From: JAWLDA01 sp041686855
Lineage (GTDB): Bacteria > Bacillota > Limnochordia > DTU080 > RSA5
DNA length: 64,000 nt
Assembly (NCBI GenBank): GCA_041686855.1
Contig: JAWLDA010000013.1
Coordinates: 1 to 64,000 of the forward strand
Direction of reading: 5' to 3'
Part shown: positions 33,334-42,232 of the stretch, piece after piece
How the letters are laid out: each line of letters opens with the position of its first letter
Position numbering within the stretch: position 1 is the first letter of the stretch
Notes under the pieces: generated by a model
What the model saw: the letters and a program-made list of their open reading frames with translations, nothing else
The model's database searches: none
What the model was told of the DNA's origin: nothing
Made by a program: the position numbers and the translations under genes

Positions 33334-33468
33334 ATGAAGCGTACGTTCCAGCCTAAGAAACGCCGTAGAAAGCGCGTGCACGGCTTTATGCAACGTATGA
33401 GCAGCAAGGCGGGTCGACGTGTCCTTAAGCGTCGACGAGCCAAGGGCCGTAAACGACTCAGCGCTTAA
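33334..33468 (+). CDS. rpmH: 50S ribosomal protein L34
   Basis: The 44-residue very basic protein MKRTFQPKKRRRKRVHGFM is the typical L34 start. The GGAGGTG ribosome-binding site lies before ATG 33334; the longer upstream frame lacks homology. It is the first gene of the conserved rpmH-rnpA-yidD-yidC-jag operon. Confidence 0.97.
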   Translation: MKRTFQPKKRRRKRVHGFMQRMSSKAGRRVLKRRRAKGRKRLSA

Positions 33469-33484
33469 ACAAAGCGTGACGCAG

Positions 33485-33847
33485 ATGACACGCGCACGCC
33501 TCCCGGTTCTCACGCGCCCGGATGAGTTTAGTCGTTGTTATAAACAGGGTCGAGTGCATAAGAATAAGCTCGCGGTGCTGCATGTGTTTCGACGCGGCGA
33601 TTCTGACGAATCCCGAGTCGGATTCTCTGTGAGTCGGCGCGTCGGCAAAGCAGTCGAGCGAAATCGGGTGAAGCGTTGGATGCGCGAGGCGATGTACCCT
33701 ATGGGCGAGAGGATACCCGAAGGTTTTGATTTGGTCTTCTCGGCGCGAGTTCTGGCGAAGGAGAAGGGCTTCTGGCCTTTGCAGGAGGCAATGGGGGATC
33801 TGTTGAAACGGGCGGGCCTATTGCGGAATGTCGATGAAGCGCCGTGA
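33485..33847 (+). CDS. rnpA: Ribonuclease P protein component
   Basis: The 120-residue basic protein helps RNase P RNA cleave tRNA 5' leaders. The signature RVGKAVERNRVKRWMREAM is intact. ATG 33485 gives the usual N-terminus (RLPVLTRPDEFSRCYKQGRV); no clear Shine-Dalgarno sequence lies before it. The same frame stays open back into rpmH (to 33419), so an upstream GTG at 33476 or an overlapping start cannot be excluded. Confidence 0.93.
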   Translation: MTRARLPVLTRPDEFSRCYKQGRVHKNKLAVLHVFRRGDSDESRVGFSVSRRVGKAVERNRVKRWMREAMYPMGERIPEGFDLVFSARVLAKEKGFWPLQEAMGDLLKRAGLLRNVDEAP

Positions 33848-34086
33848 CCCGGAGTCCTTTTCATCCTCTCTTTTGGCCGCGTCACCTGGCTGTGTGGCTT
33901 GTGTGGCTTTATCAGCGTTTCATCTCTCCGCTTTTTCCGGGGCGGTGCCGTTTTTATCCGACCTGTTCTGAGTATGCAAGAGAGTCACTCGCTAAGTACG
34001 GACTGCTACGAGGGAGTCTGATGAGTCTGGGACGGATTGTTCGGTGTCACCCGTGGAATCCCGGGGGCTACGATCCGGTTAAATAG
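33844..34086 (+). CDS. yidD: Membrane protein insertion efficiency factor YidD
   Basis: The 80-residue protein has RCRFYPTCSEYARESLAKYG and RCHPWNPGGYDPV, the hallmarks of YidD (DUF37). It is a membrane-peripheral factor that helps YidC insert proteins. The GTG start overlaps the rnpA stop (GTGA), showing translational coupling. Confidence 0.95.
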   Translation: MTRSPFHPLFWPRHLAVWLVWLYQRFISPLFPGRCRFYPTCSEYARESLAKYGLLRGSLMSLGRIVRCHPWNPGGYDPVK

Positions 34087-34104
34087 GGATTGGGGGCACA
34101 CTGA

Positions 34105-34752
34105 TTGGAGTTTATCGGAGCACTTTTTGGCTGGCTTCCCGCAGGAATTGAAGCTATTCTGGTCTGGCTTTCCACCATTACGGGGAGTGCCGGTGTCGGC
34201 ATCATTTTGTTGACGATCGGAATTCGGGGCGCCCTCTATCCGCTCACTAAGAAGCAGACTCAGTCTATGGTTGCAATGAAAGAGTTGCAGCCTAAGATGA
34301 AAGAGATCCAAAAGAAGCACAAGGACAACCCTCAAGAGTACCAGAAGCGCGTCATGGAACTCTATAAGGAAAAAGGTGTCAACCCGCTCGGGGGTTGTTT
34401 TCCACTATTGATTCAGTTCCCTTTCTTGATTGCGCTGTTTCACGTTCTGCGCGACTTTTCTTTTGAGGGTTCCGATCCCCATTTCCTGATTTGGCAACTC
34501 AATCAGCCGGATGCATTTTACATTCTGCCCCTCTTGTCGGCCGCAACGACCTTTATCCAGTCTTCGATGACCATCACCGACCAGTCGCAGAAGGCGATTT
34601 TGTATGTGATGCCGATCTTTATCGGGTGGATCTCGATCAATTTTCCCGCAGGACTCGTTTTGTACTGGGTGGTTAGTAACATCTTCTCCATTGTTCAACA
34701 GTACTTCCTGTTAAAGGAGACGCCTGCCAAGGGAGGCGCGGAAGCAAAATGA
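34105..34752 (+). CDS. yidC: Membrane protein insertase YidC/OxaI
   Basis: The 215-residue Oxa1-type insertase has about five membrane helices. IRGALYPLTKKQTQSMVAMKELQPKMKEIQKKHKDNP gives the conserved Arg and the cytoplasmic loop; GGCFPLLIQFPFLIALFHVLR and NFPAGLVLYWVVSNIFSIVQQ follow. The start is TTG with GGGGG upstream. No lipobox cysteine is visible at the N-terminus, unlike SpoIIIJ of Bacillus subtilis. Confidence 0.95.
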   Translation: MEFIGALFGWLPAGIEAILVWLSTITGSAGVGIILLTIGIRGALYPLTKKQTQSMVAMKELQPKMKEIQKKHKDNPQEYQKRVMELYKEKGVNPLGGCFPLLIQFPFLIALFHVLRDFSFEGSDPHFLIWQLNQPDAFYILPLLSAATTFIQSSMTITDQSQKAILYVMPIFIGWISINFPAGLVLYWVVSNIFSIVQQYFLLKETPAKGGAEAK

Positions 34753-35381
34753 CGTCAGTGGAAAAACCCGGAAAGACCGTCGACGAAGCGGTCGAGGCCG
34801 CGCTGCGTGAGCTGGGAGTCGATCGATCCGCGGTCGACATCGAGATTCTCGACGAGGGTTCGAAAGGCTTTCTTGGTATTCTCGGCGCAAAGCAAGCTCG
34901 GGTGCGGGTCACTGTGACGGATTCCGTGGACCAAAAAGTTGAGAAGGCTACTCTGTTTTTGGGTAGACTCTTTGAGAAGATGGGTGTCGATCCACAGATC
35001 GAGTGCGAGCCAGGTAAAGAGGGCCTAGTCTACCTTAGGTTAAGCGGAGACCGTATGGGGATGATCATCGGGCGACGCGGGCAGACGTTGGATGCCATAC
35101 AGTACTTGACAAATTTGGTGGCCAACCAAGGTGGAGGTGTTCGGGCACGGATCGTGCTCGATGCGGAGGGTTACCGTGAGAAACGGGCCGAGACACTTCG
35201 CGGCGTCGCAGAGCGGCTGGCGGAGAAAGTGAAAAGGCAGGGACGCAAGGCTGCCCTCGAGCCGATGAGCGCTCTTGAACGGCGCGTCGTCCACATGGCG
35301 TTGGCCGACGACGACCGTGTAGAGACGCGTAGTGAAGGCGACGAACCCTACCGACGGGTGGTCATCGTGCCCAAGAAATAG
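34749..35381 (+). CDS. khpB: RNA-binding protein KhpB/Jag (SpoIIIJ-associated)
   Basis: The 210-residue protein has a Jag-N domain (about 1-55, GKTVDEAVEAALRELG), a KH domain (YLRLSGDRMGMIIGRRGQTLDAIQYLTNLVAN) and an R3H domain (LEPMSALERRVVHMALADDDRVETRSEG). It binds RNA with KhpA and affects cell division or sporulation in relatives. The ATG overlaps the yidC stop (ATGA). Confidence 0.95.
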   Translation: MTSVEKPGKTVDEAVEAALRELGVDRSAVDIEILDEGSKGFLGILGAKQARVRVTVTDSVDQKVEKATLFLGRLFEKMGVDPQIECEPGKEGLVYLRLSGDRMGMIIGRRGQTLDAIQYLTNLVANQGGGVRARIVLDAEGYREKRAETLRGVAERLAEKVKRQGRKAALEPMSALERRVVHMALADDDRVETRSEGDEPYRRVVIVPKK

Positions 35382-35404
35382 GCGTTCTAAGGAGTGCCTA
35401 GATT

Positions 35405-36799
35405 ATGGCTGCTCGTCATGCTGAGACCATCGCTGCCGTCGCCACCCCAATCGGCGAGGGCGCTATTGGAATTGTTCGTCTAAGCGGACCCGAAGCGATC
35501 TCCATTGTTGACTCGTTCTTTATGGGTCGACACTCCCTTCTAAATGTACGTACCCACTCACTTGTTTATGGACGCATCCTCAATGCCAAAGGGGAGCCAA
35601 TAGACGAATGTCTTGTCGGCGTAATGCGCGCGCCCAACACATTCACAGGAGAAGATATTGTAGAGATTAACTGCCACGGTGGTCGCTTGGTGGTTGAGGC
35701 GGTGCTCTCCCTCGTGTTGGAGGCAGGTGCGCGGCCGGCCGAGCGGGGCGAATTCACTCAGCGCGCATTTCTGAATGGCCGGCTCGACTTGGCGCAGGCG
35801 GAGGCAGTCATCGATATCGTTCGGGCCCGAAGCCCTAGGGGATTGTACGTTGCTGCGCGCCAGTTGGAAGGGGTGCTCTCGGAGCGTGTACGCGCTGTGC
35901 GAGAGAAGCTTCTCCATGCGGTGGCGCATATTCAAGTGATGATTGATTACCCTGACGAGGGAGTCGATGAGTTGGGGTCCGATGAGTTGATGGAGGAGTT
36001 GACGTCAGCGCAAGGCGCTTTGGAGCAACTCATCAAGGGCGCGAGGGTTGGGAAAGTGTATCGTGACGGCATTCGCCTTGCGATCGTTGGGCGGCCAAAC
36101 GTCGGTAAGTCAAGCCTGCTCAATGCGCTTTTGCACGAGGAGCGGGCCATCGTCACTGAGATTGCAGGGACCACCCGGGATACGATTGAGTCCTCGGCTC
36201 TCCTCGGGGAGATTCCGGTTACGTTGACAGATACCGCAGGATTACGTGAGACGGACGACCCGGTTGAAAAGATTGGTGTGGATCGTACCCGCAAGGCGAT
36301 CAGTTCCGCTGATCTCGCATTGGTGGTGGTGGATGGGTCGCGGCCTCTCACGGAGGACGATACGGCTGTACTTGAATGGTTGCAGTCGGAGGCGAGTACG
36401 ATTCCCATTATTGTGGTGGTGAATAAGTGCGATCTCGGCATTGTCGTCGACCTCGAAGCACTCCCTCAACCAAAGGGACGTGCTCGAGTCGTGAGGGTTA
36501 GCGCTCTCTCCGGAGAAGGTTTGCAGCGGCTCGAGGAGGTTGCGCTCGACGTGATTACCGGTGAAATCGAGCTGGAGGGCGCACCGATTCTCGTTACTCG
36601 GGCGAGGCATATCGCGTCATTAGAGGTAGCGAAACGAGCGGTCAGCGCAGCGATAGAGTCGCTTGAGTTGGGAATGACGTCCGATGTCGTCAGCGTCGAC
36701 CTACAAGAGAGTTTGGAGGCCTTGGGTCAAATCACTGGAGAGAGTGTAGCCGAAGAGGTTGTAGCCCACATTTTTGCCGAGTTCTGCGTTGGCAAATGA
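35405..36799 (+). CDS. mnmE: tRNA modification GTPase MnmE
   Basis: The 464-residue protein works with MnmG to build cmnm5U34 in tRNA wobble positions. It has the N-terminal folate-binding domain (IGEGAIGIVRLSGPEA), G1 GRPNVGKSSLLNAL, G3 DTAGLRE, G4 NKCD and the C-terminal FCVGK motif with the essential cysteine. It is followed by mnmG. Confidence 0.97.
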   Translation: MAARHAETIAAVATPIGEGAIGIVRLSGPEAISIVDSFFMGRHSLLNVRTHSLVYGRILNAKGEPIDECLVGVMRAPNTFTGEDIVEINCHGGRLVVEAVLSLVLEAGARPAERGEFTQRAFLNGRLDLAQAEAVIDIVRARSPRGLYVAARQLEGVLSERVRAVREKLLHAVAHIQVMIDYPDEGVDELGSDELMEELTSAQGALEQLIKGARVGKVYRDGIRLAIVGRPNVGKSSLLNALLHEERAIVTEIAGTTRDTIESSALLGEIPVTLTDTAGLRETDDPVEKIGVDRTRKAISSADLALVVVDGSRPLTEDDTAVLEWLQSEASTIPIIVVVNKCDLGIVVDLEALPQPKGRARVVRVSALSGEGLQRLEEVALDVITGEIELEGAPILVTRARHIASLEVAKRAVSAAIESLELGMTSDVVSVDLQESLEALGQITGESVAEEVVAHIFAEFCVGK

Positions 36800-36883
36800 T
36801 CCAATCTACTTCTCTTGCATCCTGAGGGCGTCTCGTAATAAAGTAAAGTCGCTATTACTGTGTAGAAATCGGAGGTGGCAGCG

Positions 36884-38782
36884 ATGTCGGAACGATTTGA
36901 CGTGATCGTTGTGGGGGCAGGACATGCCGGATGTGAAGCCGCGCTTGCGAGCGCGCGCATGGGCGAACGTACGCTCTTGCTGACATTAAGCGAGCGGAAT
37001 GTTGCGTCGATGCCGTGCAACCCGTCAATCGGCGGTCCGGCAAAGGGTCACCTGGTTCGGGAGATCGACGCGCTCGGTGGAGAGATGGCCGTAAATATTG
37101 ACACTACTTGCATGCAGGTGCGCACCCTAAACACAGGCAAGGGGCCGGCGGTGCAAACTTTGCGGGCACAGGCGGATCGGTTTGAATACGCCCGCCGAAT
37201 GCGTAGCGTGCTAGCGGAGCAGGGCGACCTTTGGTTGCGGCAGGGCGTCGTCGAACGGTTGCTCATAGATAACAACCGCGTGCGAGGTGTACGTACCAAG
37301 GACGGCGAGGAGTATTTGGCTCCGGCTGTGGTGTTGACCACGGGAACGTATATGAATTCCCGCGTTCACATCGGCGACTTTAACAAGCGATCGGGCCCGC
37401 GCGGTCAGAAGACGACTCAGCGACTCTCTGAGTCACTCTTTGACCTGGGGTTCGAACTTGTCCGATTTAAGACGGGTACGCCACCGCGCGTTCGCAAGAG
37501 TTCCATCGATTACGATCGCCTCGAACCGCTCCCGGGCGATCCTCAACCTACGGGATTCTCGTACTCGTCAGGTGTACTGCAGAACAAGGATGCGCTCTGC
37601 TGGATCACCTATACCAACCCAGGGACCCACGAAGTTATCCGGGAGAATCTGGAGCGAGCCGCGATGTACAGTGGCGCCATCACTGGTCCTGGACCGCGAT
37701 ACTGTCCGTCCATCGAGGCTAAGCTTGTGATGTTCCCCCAGAAGGATCAGCACCAGGTGTTTATCGAGCCGGAGGGTCGGCGTTCGACAGAGATGTATTT
37801 GAGTGGGATCTCGACGAGTCTGCCCAAAGAGGTACAGGAGGAGTTCTTACGCACTATTCCAGGACTTGAACGGGCCGAGATCTCCAAGTTTGGTTACGCC
37901 ATCGAGTACGACTGTCTCACCCCGACGCAGTTGAGCCCGACATTGATGACAAAGAACGTCGAAGGGCTGTTTACGGCGGGACAGATCAATGGGACGACCG
38001 GTTATGAAGAAGCCGCTGCTCAGGGCCTTGTCGCCGGGATCAACGCGGCGCTGTTTGGTCGCAACGAACGCCCACTCATCCTCGATCGTTCTCAAGCGTA
38101 TATCGGTGTGCTCATTGACGACCTCGTCACCAAGGGTACCCAGGAGCCCTACCGGATGATGACGAGTCGGGCTGAGTACCGCCTTTTGTTGAGACACGAT
38201 AACGCGGATCGTCGCTTGATGCCTATTGGTCGTGATCTTGGGCTGGTCGGCGACGAGACCTTCGCGGCGTTTGAAAGGCGTTGGAACGCGGTGCAGCGCG
38301 TTCAGGAGACGTTGACGTCGAAGCGCGTTGGGGCGACCGAGGATGTCCAGGAGGCCTTGCGAGCAGTGGGAAGCCGCCCACTTCGCAAGGGTTCGGGACC
38401 TACTCTTTCCGACTTGCTAAAGCGACCTGAGATGACCTTGGAGAAGCTGGCCCGACTCGAGCCATCTTTGGTAGAGCTCGATCGCGAGGTCCAAAACCAA
38501 GTCGAGTTGGAAGTGAAGTACGAAGGGTATATTGCGAAGCAAGAGGCCCAGGTGGCTAGGTTCCGTCGGATGGAGGAGAAGCGGATTCCTCACCACGTTG
38601 ACTATGACGCGATTCCCGGGCTGTCTTTTGAAGGGCGTGAGAAATTGCAGGCGATTCGTCCCGCTTCCATTGGTCAGGCGAGTCGAATCTCGGGCGTCTC
38701 TCCGGCCGACGTCTCTGTACTCTTGATATACATGCATGCACGAGAGCCGCAACTTGTTGGGAGTGCGAGTGTCAATGATTGA
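36884..38782 (+). CDS. mnmG: tRNA uridine modification enzyme MnmG (GidA)
   Basis: The 632-residue FAD protein is the MnmE partner. The FAD-binding motif VIVVGAGHAGCEAALASARMG and CNPSIGGPAKGHLVREIDALGG are at the N-terminus. ATG 36884 is eight bases after GGAGG, so the three codons before it are not used. The C-terminal helical domain (YEGYIAKQEAQVARFRRMEEKRIP) is complete. Confidence 0.97.
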   Translation: MSERFDVIVVGAGHAGCEAALASARMGERTLLLTLSERNVASMPCNPSIGGPAKGHLVREIDALGGEMAVNIDTTCMQVRTLNTGKGPAVQTLRAQADRFEYARRMRSVLAEQGDLWLRQGVVERLLIDNNRVRGVRTKDGEEYLAPAVVLTTGTYMNSRVHIGDFNKRSGPRGQKTTQRLSESLFDLGFELVRFKTGTPPRVRKSSIDYDRLEPLPGDPQPTGFSYSSGVLQNKDALCWITYTNPGTHEVIRENLERAAMYSGAITGPGPRYCPSIEAKLVMFPQKDQHQVFIEPEGRRSTEMYLSGISTSLPKEVQEEFLRTIPGLERAEISKFGYAIEYDCLTPTQLSPTLMTKNVEGLFTAGQINGTTGYEEAAAQGLVAGINAALFGRNERPLILDRSQAYIGVLIDDLVTKGTQEPYRMMTSRAEYRLLLRHDNADRRLMPIGRDLGLVGDETFAAFERRWNAVQRVQETLTSKRVGATEDVQEALRAVGSRPLRKGSGPTLSDLLKRPEMTLEKLARLEPSLVELDREVQNQVELEVKYEGYIAKQEAQVARFRRMEEKRIPHHVDYDAIPGLSFEGREKLQAIRPASIGQASRISGVSPADVSVLLIYMHAREPQLVGSASVND

Positions 38783-39536
38783 GTCTGCAAAAGATTTTGA
38801 TCGTCGCTTCTCCCAGCGATTGGAGGCATGTCTGGAGGAACCTACGTTCGATCGCGTTCGTTCACTTGTCGACTCGGAGGGACTCGATCGTCTGCGTAGG
38901 TTCGCCCAACTCTTGGTAACCGCCAATGCCCAAGTGAATTTGACGGCTATTGTAGAGCCGGAGGATGTAGCGATCAAACATGTGGCGGACTCCCTCTTGG
39001 CCTTTACGATATGTGATTGGCCGATGGGAGCACGAGTGTGCGATGTCGGGACGGGTGGCGGCGTACCCGGCATCGTCCTGGCTTGTGTGCGACCTGATCT
39101 TCGGGTGACGTTGGTGGACTCTGTGAACAAGAAGCTGCGGATCGCCGCGGATATCAGTGCTGCTGTCGGCGTACCTGTGGAGACTCTCCATGCCCGAGCC
39201 GAAGAACTCGGTCATCGCCCCGGTTTTCGCGAGTCGTTCGAAATTGTGACGGCGAGGGCTGTAGCGCGCTTGCCCGTCTTGTTGGAGTTATGTCTACCTT
39301 TGTGCCGAGTCGGAGGGTGCTTTGTTGCGCTCAAAGGGCCTGAGGTCGAGTCTGAGATTGATGAATCCTCCCTCGCTCTTCGGAGTTTGGGTGGTTCCCT
39401 TGCATCAGTAAACGAGTTTGTACTGCCGTTTGGTGTGGGTAGTCGCACTGTATTGGGTGTTAATAAGAGTTCGCAGACTCCTGGATTATACCCCCGAAGC
39501 GCCGGTATCCCCTCAAAGAGACCCCTCATTGGTTAA
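38775..39536 (+). CDS. rsmG: 16S rRNA (guanine527-N7)-methyltransferase RsmG
   Basis: The 253-residue methyltransferase of the GidB family has VCDVGTGGGVPGIVLACVRPDLRVTLVDS (SAM site) and a following KKLRIAADISAAVGV. It modifies G527 of 16S rRNA. ATG 38775 overlaps the mnmG end by eight bases; the frame continues upstream, but the family starts near here. The tail NKSSQTPGLYPRSAGIPSKRPL is the usual GidB ending. Confidence 0.95.
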   Translation: MIESAKDFDRRFSQRLEACLEEPTFDRVRSLVDSEGLDRLRRFAQLLVTANAQVNLTAIVEPEDVAIKHVADSLLAFTICDWPMGARVCDVGTGGGVPGIVLACVRPDLRVTLVDSVNKKLRIAADISAAVGVPVETLHARAEELGHRPGFRESFEIVTARAVARLPVLLELCLPLCRVGGCFVALKGPEVESEIDESSLALRSLGGSLASVNEFVLPFGVGSRTVLGVNKSSQTPGLYPRSAGIPSKRPLIG

Positions 39537-39655
39537 GCGAGTCCTTCTGTATTCCCCGTTCATGGCCATTTGATGCGTCCCGCAGTAATATAGAGGAAAG
39601 TTCTAGCAATGACTCGAATTCAAAGGCTACGCCCGGCGAACATAAGTGGGGTGGA

Positions 39656-40537
39656 TTGCTCTTGCGTCTTGCAGATATTCTCAAATCCAAAGGTAAAGTC
39701 GACGAGCAGCCAGCGTCGAATGATGATCGTGAACGGCAGGAACAGGTTCACTCTCTTCCGGTGGACGGAATTCGCAGGAATCCGTACCAGCCTCGCATGG
39801 AGTTTGATCAAGAGCAACTCGAAGAGCTTGCCGCGTCAATCCGCGAGCACGGTGTGTTACATCCCGTTGTGGTCCGTCCAGTCGACGAAGCTTTCGAACT
39901 GGTAGTCGGCGAGCGGCGTCTGCGAGCGTGTCAGTTGCTCGGTTGGCAAAGCGTGCCTGCCATCGTTCGTGAGATGAGCGACTCCGAAGTAGCAGAGATT
40001 GCGCTCATTGAGAACGTGCAACGTGAAGGCCTTTCGTTCTTCGAGGAGGCGGAAGGTTACCGACGGTTGATTGACGAGTTTGGTTTAACTCAGGATGAAC
40101 TCGCCGAACGGCTGGGAAAGAGCCAATCAGCAGTGGCGAACAAACTGCGGCTGTTACGCCTCAGTCCTGAGGTTCGTTCACTTATTTCCCGGGAAATGCT
40201 CTCGGAGCGGCATGCGCGCGCTCTGCTTCGCATTCCTGACGAGAAAGTGCAGTTTGAAGCAGTTAAAGTGATATGTGAACTCGGCTTAAACGTTCGACAA
40301 ACGGAAGAGTGGATTGGCCAACGTCTCGAAACTGAGCAGCCTGTAAAGGCGAAGCGAAAGCAGCGCTCGGTGAAGGGTGTCTATACGGATTATCGGCTTT
40401 TGGTGAACAGTGTTCGTAGTCTTGTGGAACAAATGAATCGGGATGGCGTCGTTGTTGAACTCCAAGAGGAGGAATTGGACGATCACGTCGAGATCCGGAT
40501 CAAGTTGCCAAGGCGTAGTCAAGGAGGTCGTACGTAA
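39656..40537 (+). CDS. noc: Nucleoid occlusion protein Noc
   Basis: The 293-residue ParB-like CTPase binds Noc sites and blocks septum assembly over the nucleoid. Motifs: VDGIRRNPYQPR, GERRLRACQLLGWQ, ENVQREGLSFFEEAEGYRRL and the helix-turn-helix LTQDELAERLGKSQSAVANKLRLLRL. The start is TTG; the first residues MLLRLADILKSKG could serve as the amphipathic membrane helix. The gene itself contains a perfect Noc-binding site at 40184-40197. It sits directly before parA, as in Bacilli. Confidence 0.93.
   Translation: MLLRLADILKSKGKVDEQPASNDDRERQEQVHSLPVDGIRRNPYQPRMEFDQEQLEELAASIREHGVLHPVVVRPVDEAFELVVGERRLRACQLLGWQSVPAIVREMSDSEVAEIALIENVQREGLSFFEEAEGYRRLIDEFGLTQDELAERLGKSQSAVANKLRLLRLSPEVRSLISREMLSERHARALLRIPDEKVQFEAVKVICELGLNVRQTEEWIGQRLETEQPVKAKRKQRSVKGVYTDYRLLVNSVRSLVEQMNRDGVVVELQEEELDDHVEIRIKLPRRSQGGRT
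40184..40197. promoter_or_regulatory. Noc-binding site inside noc
   Basis: ATTTCCCGGGAAAT is a perfect 14-bp palindrome identical to the Bacillus subtilis Noc consensus. It lies in the coding sequence of noc itself. Confidence 0.85.
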
Positions 40538-40539
40538 AC

Positions 40540-41304
40540 GTGGGACGAGTAATAGCGGTCGTGAACCAGAAAGGCGGTGTGGGTAAAAGTACTACAGCGG
40601 TGAACCTGGGCGCTTACCTCGCAACTGCGGGCCAACGTGTGCTGGTCGTAGACATTGATCCACAGGGGAACGCCACGAGTGGGCTGGGTGTCGATAAGGC
40701 TTTGCTTGAGAAATGTATGTACTCGGTGTTGATTGAGCACTCGGAGATGGACGAGATCATCATCGAGACGGAGGTCGAGGGTCTTTACGTGGCTCCGGCC
40801 ACGATTGCACTTGCAGGTGCAGAGATCGAACTCGTGCCGGCGATGTCGCGTGAATATCGTCTAAAACGGGCGCTTGAACCTTTGATTGAAAAGTATGATT
40901 ATATTTTGATCGATTCACCTCCGTCGTTGGGATTGTTAACGGTGAACGGACTGTCGGCAGCGCATGGTGTGCTTGTACCCATCCAATGTGAGTATTACGC
41001 GTTAGAAGGATTAAGTCAGCTCATGCGCACCATTGATATGGTACAGACCCATTTGAACCCTGCGCTCCAAGTCGACGGAGTTGTCATGACGATGTACGAT
41101 GCCCGGACCAACTTGTCACAACAAGTGATCGCCGATGTGAAAGCGTATTTTGGCCGACAAGTTAAGGTGTATGAGAGTGTGATCCCCCGAAACATTCGCT
41201 TGAGTGAAGCGCCGAGCTTTGGTCAGCCGATTGTATTGTACGATGATCGATCGAAAGGCGGGCAGGCGTATCGTGCGCTGGCGGAAGAGGTGATGTTAAA
41301 ATGA
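40540..41304 (+). CDS. parA: Chromosome partitioning ATPase ParA (Soj)
   Basis: The 254-residue deviant-Walker ATPase has VNQKGGVGKSTTAVNLGAYLA (P-loop with signature Lys), VDIDPQGNATSGLG and DYILIDSPPSLGLLTVN. It works with ParB on origin segregation and regulates DnaA. GTG is the start, with AAGGAGG upstream inside the end of noc. It is coupled to parB. Confidence 0.97.
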   Translation: MGRVIAVVNQKGGVGKSTTAVNLGAYLATAGQRVLVVDIDPQGNATSGLGVDKALLEKCMYSVLIEHSEMDEIIIETEVEGLYVAPATIALAGAEIELVPAMSREYRLKRALEPLIEKYDYILIDSPPSLGLLTVNGLSAAHGVLVPIQCEYYALEGLSQLMRTIDMVQTHLNPALQVDGVVMTMYDARTNLSQQVIADVKAYFGRQVKVYESVIPRNIRLSEAPSFGQPIVLYDDRSKGGQAYRALAEEVMLK

Positions 41305-42158
41305 CGCGAAAAGCCCTGGGGCGTGGATTAAAGGCGTTGATTCCGGAGGGCGATTCGGCTCAAGGAAGCGTGCGTTCCATTCCTTTAGAGCAAGTGGATC
41401 GCAACACAGAGCAGCCTCGACGGTATTTCGACGAGGAGCAGCTCAATGAGTTGAAAGAGTCGATCGAGACACATGGCGTGCTTGAGCCGATCATTGTGCG
41501 ACCGGTTGAGGGGCGTTATGAAGTTGTCGTGGGCGAGCGTCGATGGCGGGCGGCTCAATTGGCCGGGTTGACGACGATTCCCGCGTTGGTGAGGCCCCTC
41601 GCTGACCGTGACGCGATGGAGATCGCTTTGGTAGAGAATCTTCAACGGGAGGATTTAAATCCGGTTGAAGAGGCGGAAGCGTATAAACGGTTAATGACAG
41701 AGTTTGGTATGACTCAAGAGGAAGTCGCTGATCGAGTAGGGAAAAAACGTTCTACAATCGCTAATCGTCTTCGCCTTCTTGACTTGGACGACGAACTGGT
41801 CGTAGAGATCGAGACGGGCCGGTTGTCGGCGGGGCATGCGAAGGTGTTACTCGGGGTCACTTCGAAAGCTCGTCGCTTACAGTTGGCGAAGCGCTCTATC
41901 GAAGAGGGCTGGTCCGTGCGAACGCTCGAGGAAGCTGTTCAAATTATCCAAGAGGGCGAGCAGCAAGAGCGCAAAAGGCGGACGAAGCGTTTGTCTCGCG
42001 ATCCTTTACTCGAAGATGTCGAAGAGCGATTGAAGCATAGCTTGGGTACCAAGGTCCGAGTCGTTCACAAGGGCGGCCGTGGTAAGATTGAGATTGAGTA
42101 TTATAACGAAGAGGATCGTGAACGGCTGTTCGAGCTGCTGACGGGCGCCGACCGTTGA
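41301..42158 (+). CDS. parB: Chromosome partitioning protein ParB (Spo0J)
   Basis: The 285-residue CTP-dependent clamp binds parS and spreads. Motifs: IPLEQVDRNTEQPRRYFDEE, VVGERRWRAAQLAGL, VENLQREDLNPVEEAEAYKRL and the helix-turn-helix MTQEEVADRVGKKRSTIANRLRLLDL. The ATG overlaps the parA stop (ATGA). Two parS-like sites lie 2-3 kb downstream, beyond the next gene. No parS was found inside the gene. Confidence 0.97.
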   Translation: MTRKALGRGLKALIPEGDSAQGSVRSIPLEQVDRNTEQPRRYFDEEQLNELKESIETHGVLEPIIVRPVEGRYEVVVGERRWRAAQLAGLTTIPALVRPLADRDAMEIALVENLQREDLNPVEEAEAYKRLMTEFGMTQEEVADRVGKKRSTIANRLRLLDLDDELVVEIETGRLSAGHAKVLLGVTSKARRLQLAKRSIEEGWSVRTLEEAVQIIQEGEQQERKRRTKRLSRDPLLEDVEERLKHSLGTKVRVVHKGGRGKIEIEYYNEEDRERLFELLTGADR

Positions 42159-42232
42159 GGGAGTACGAGATGCGGTCGCATGCATGTGCGAACCCGAAGA
42201 TGTAGCGGTGCACACGGAGGCGGCGTAACAAG

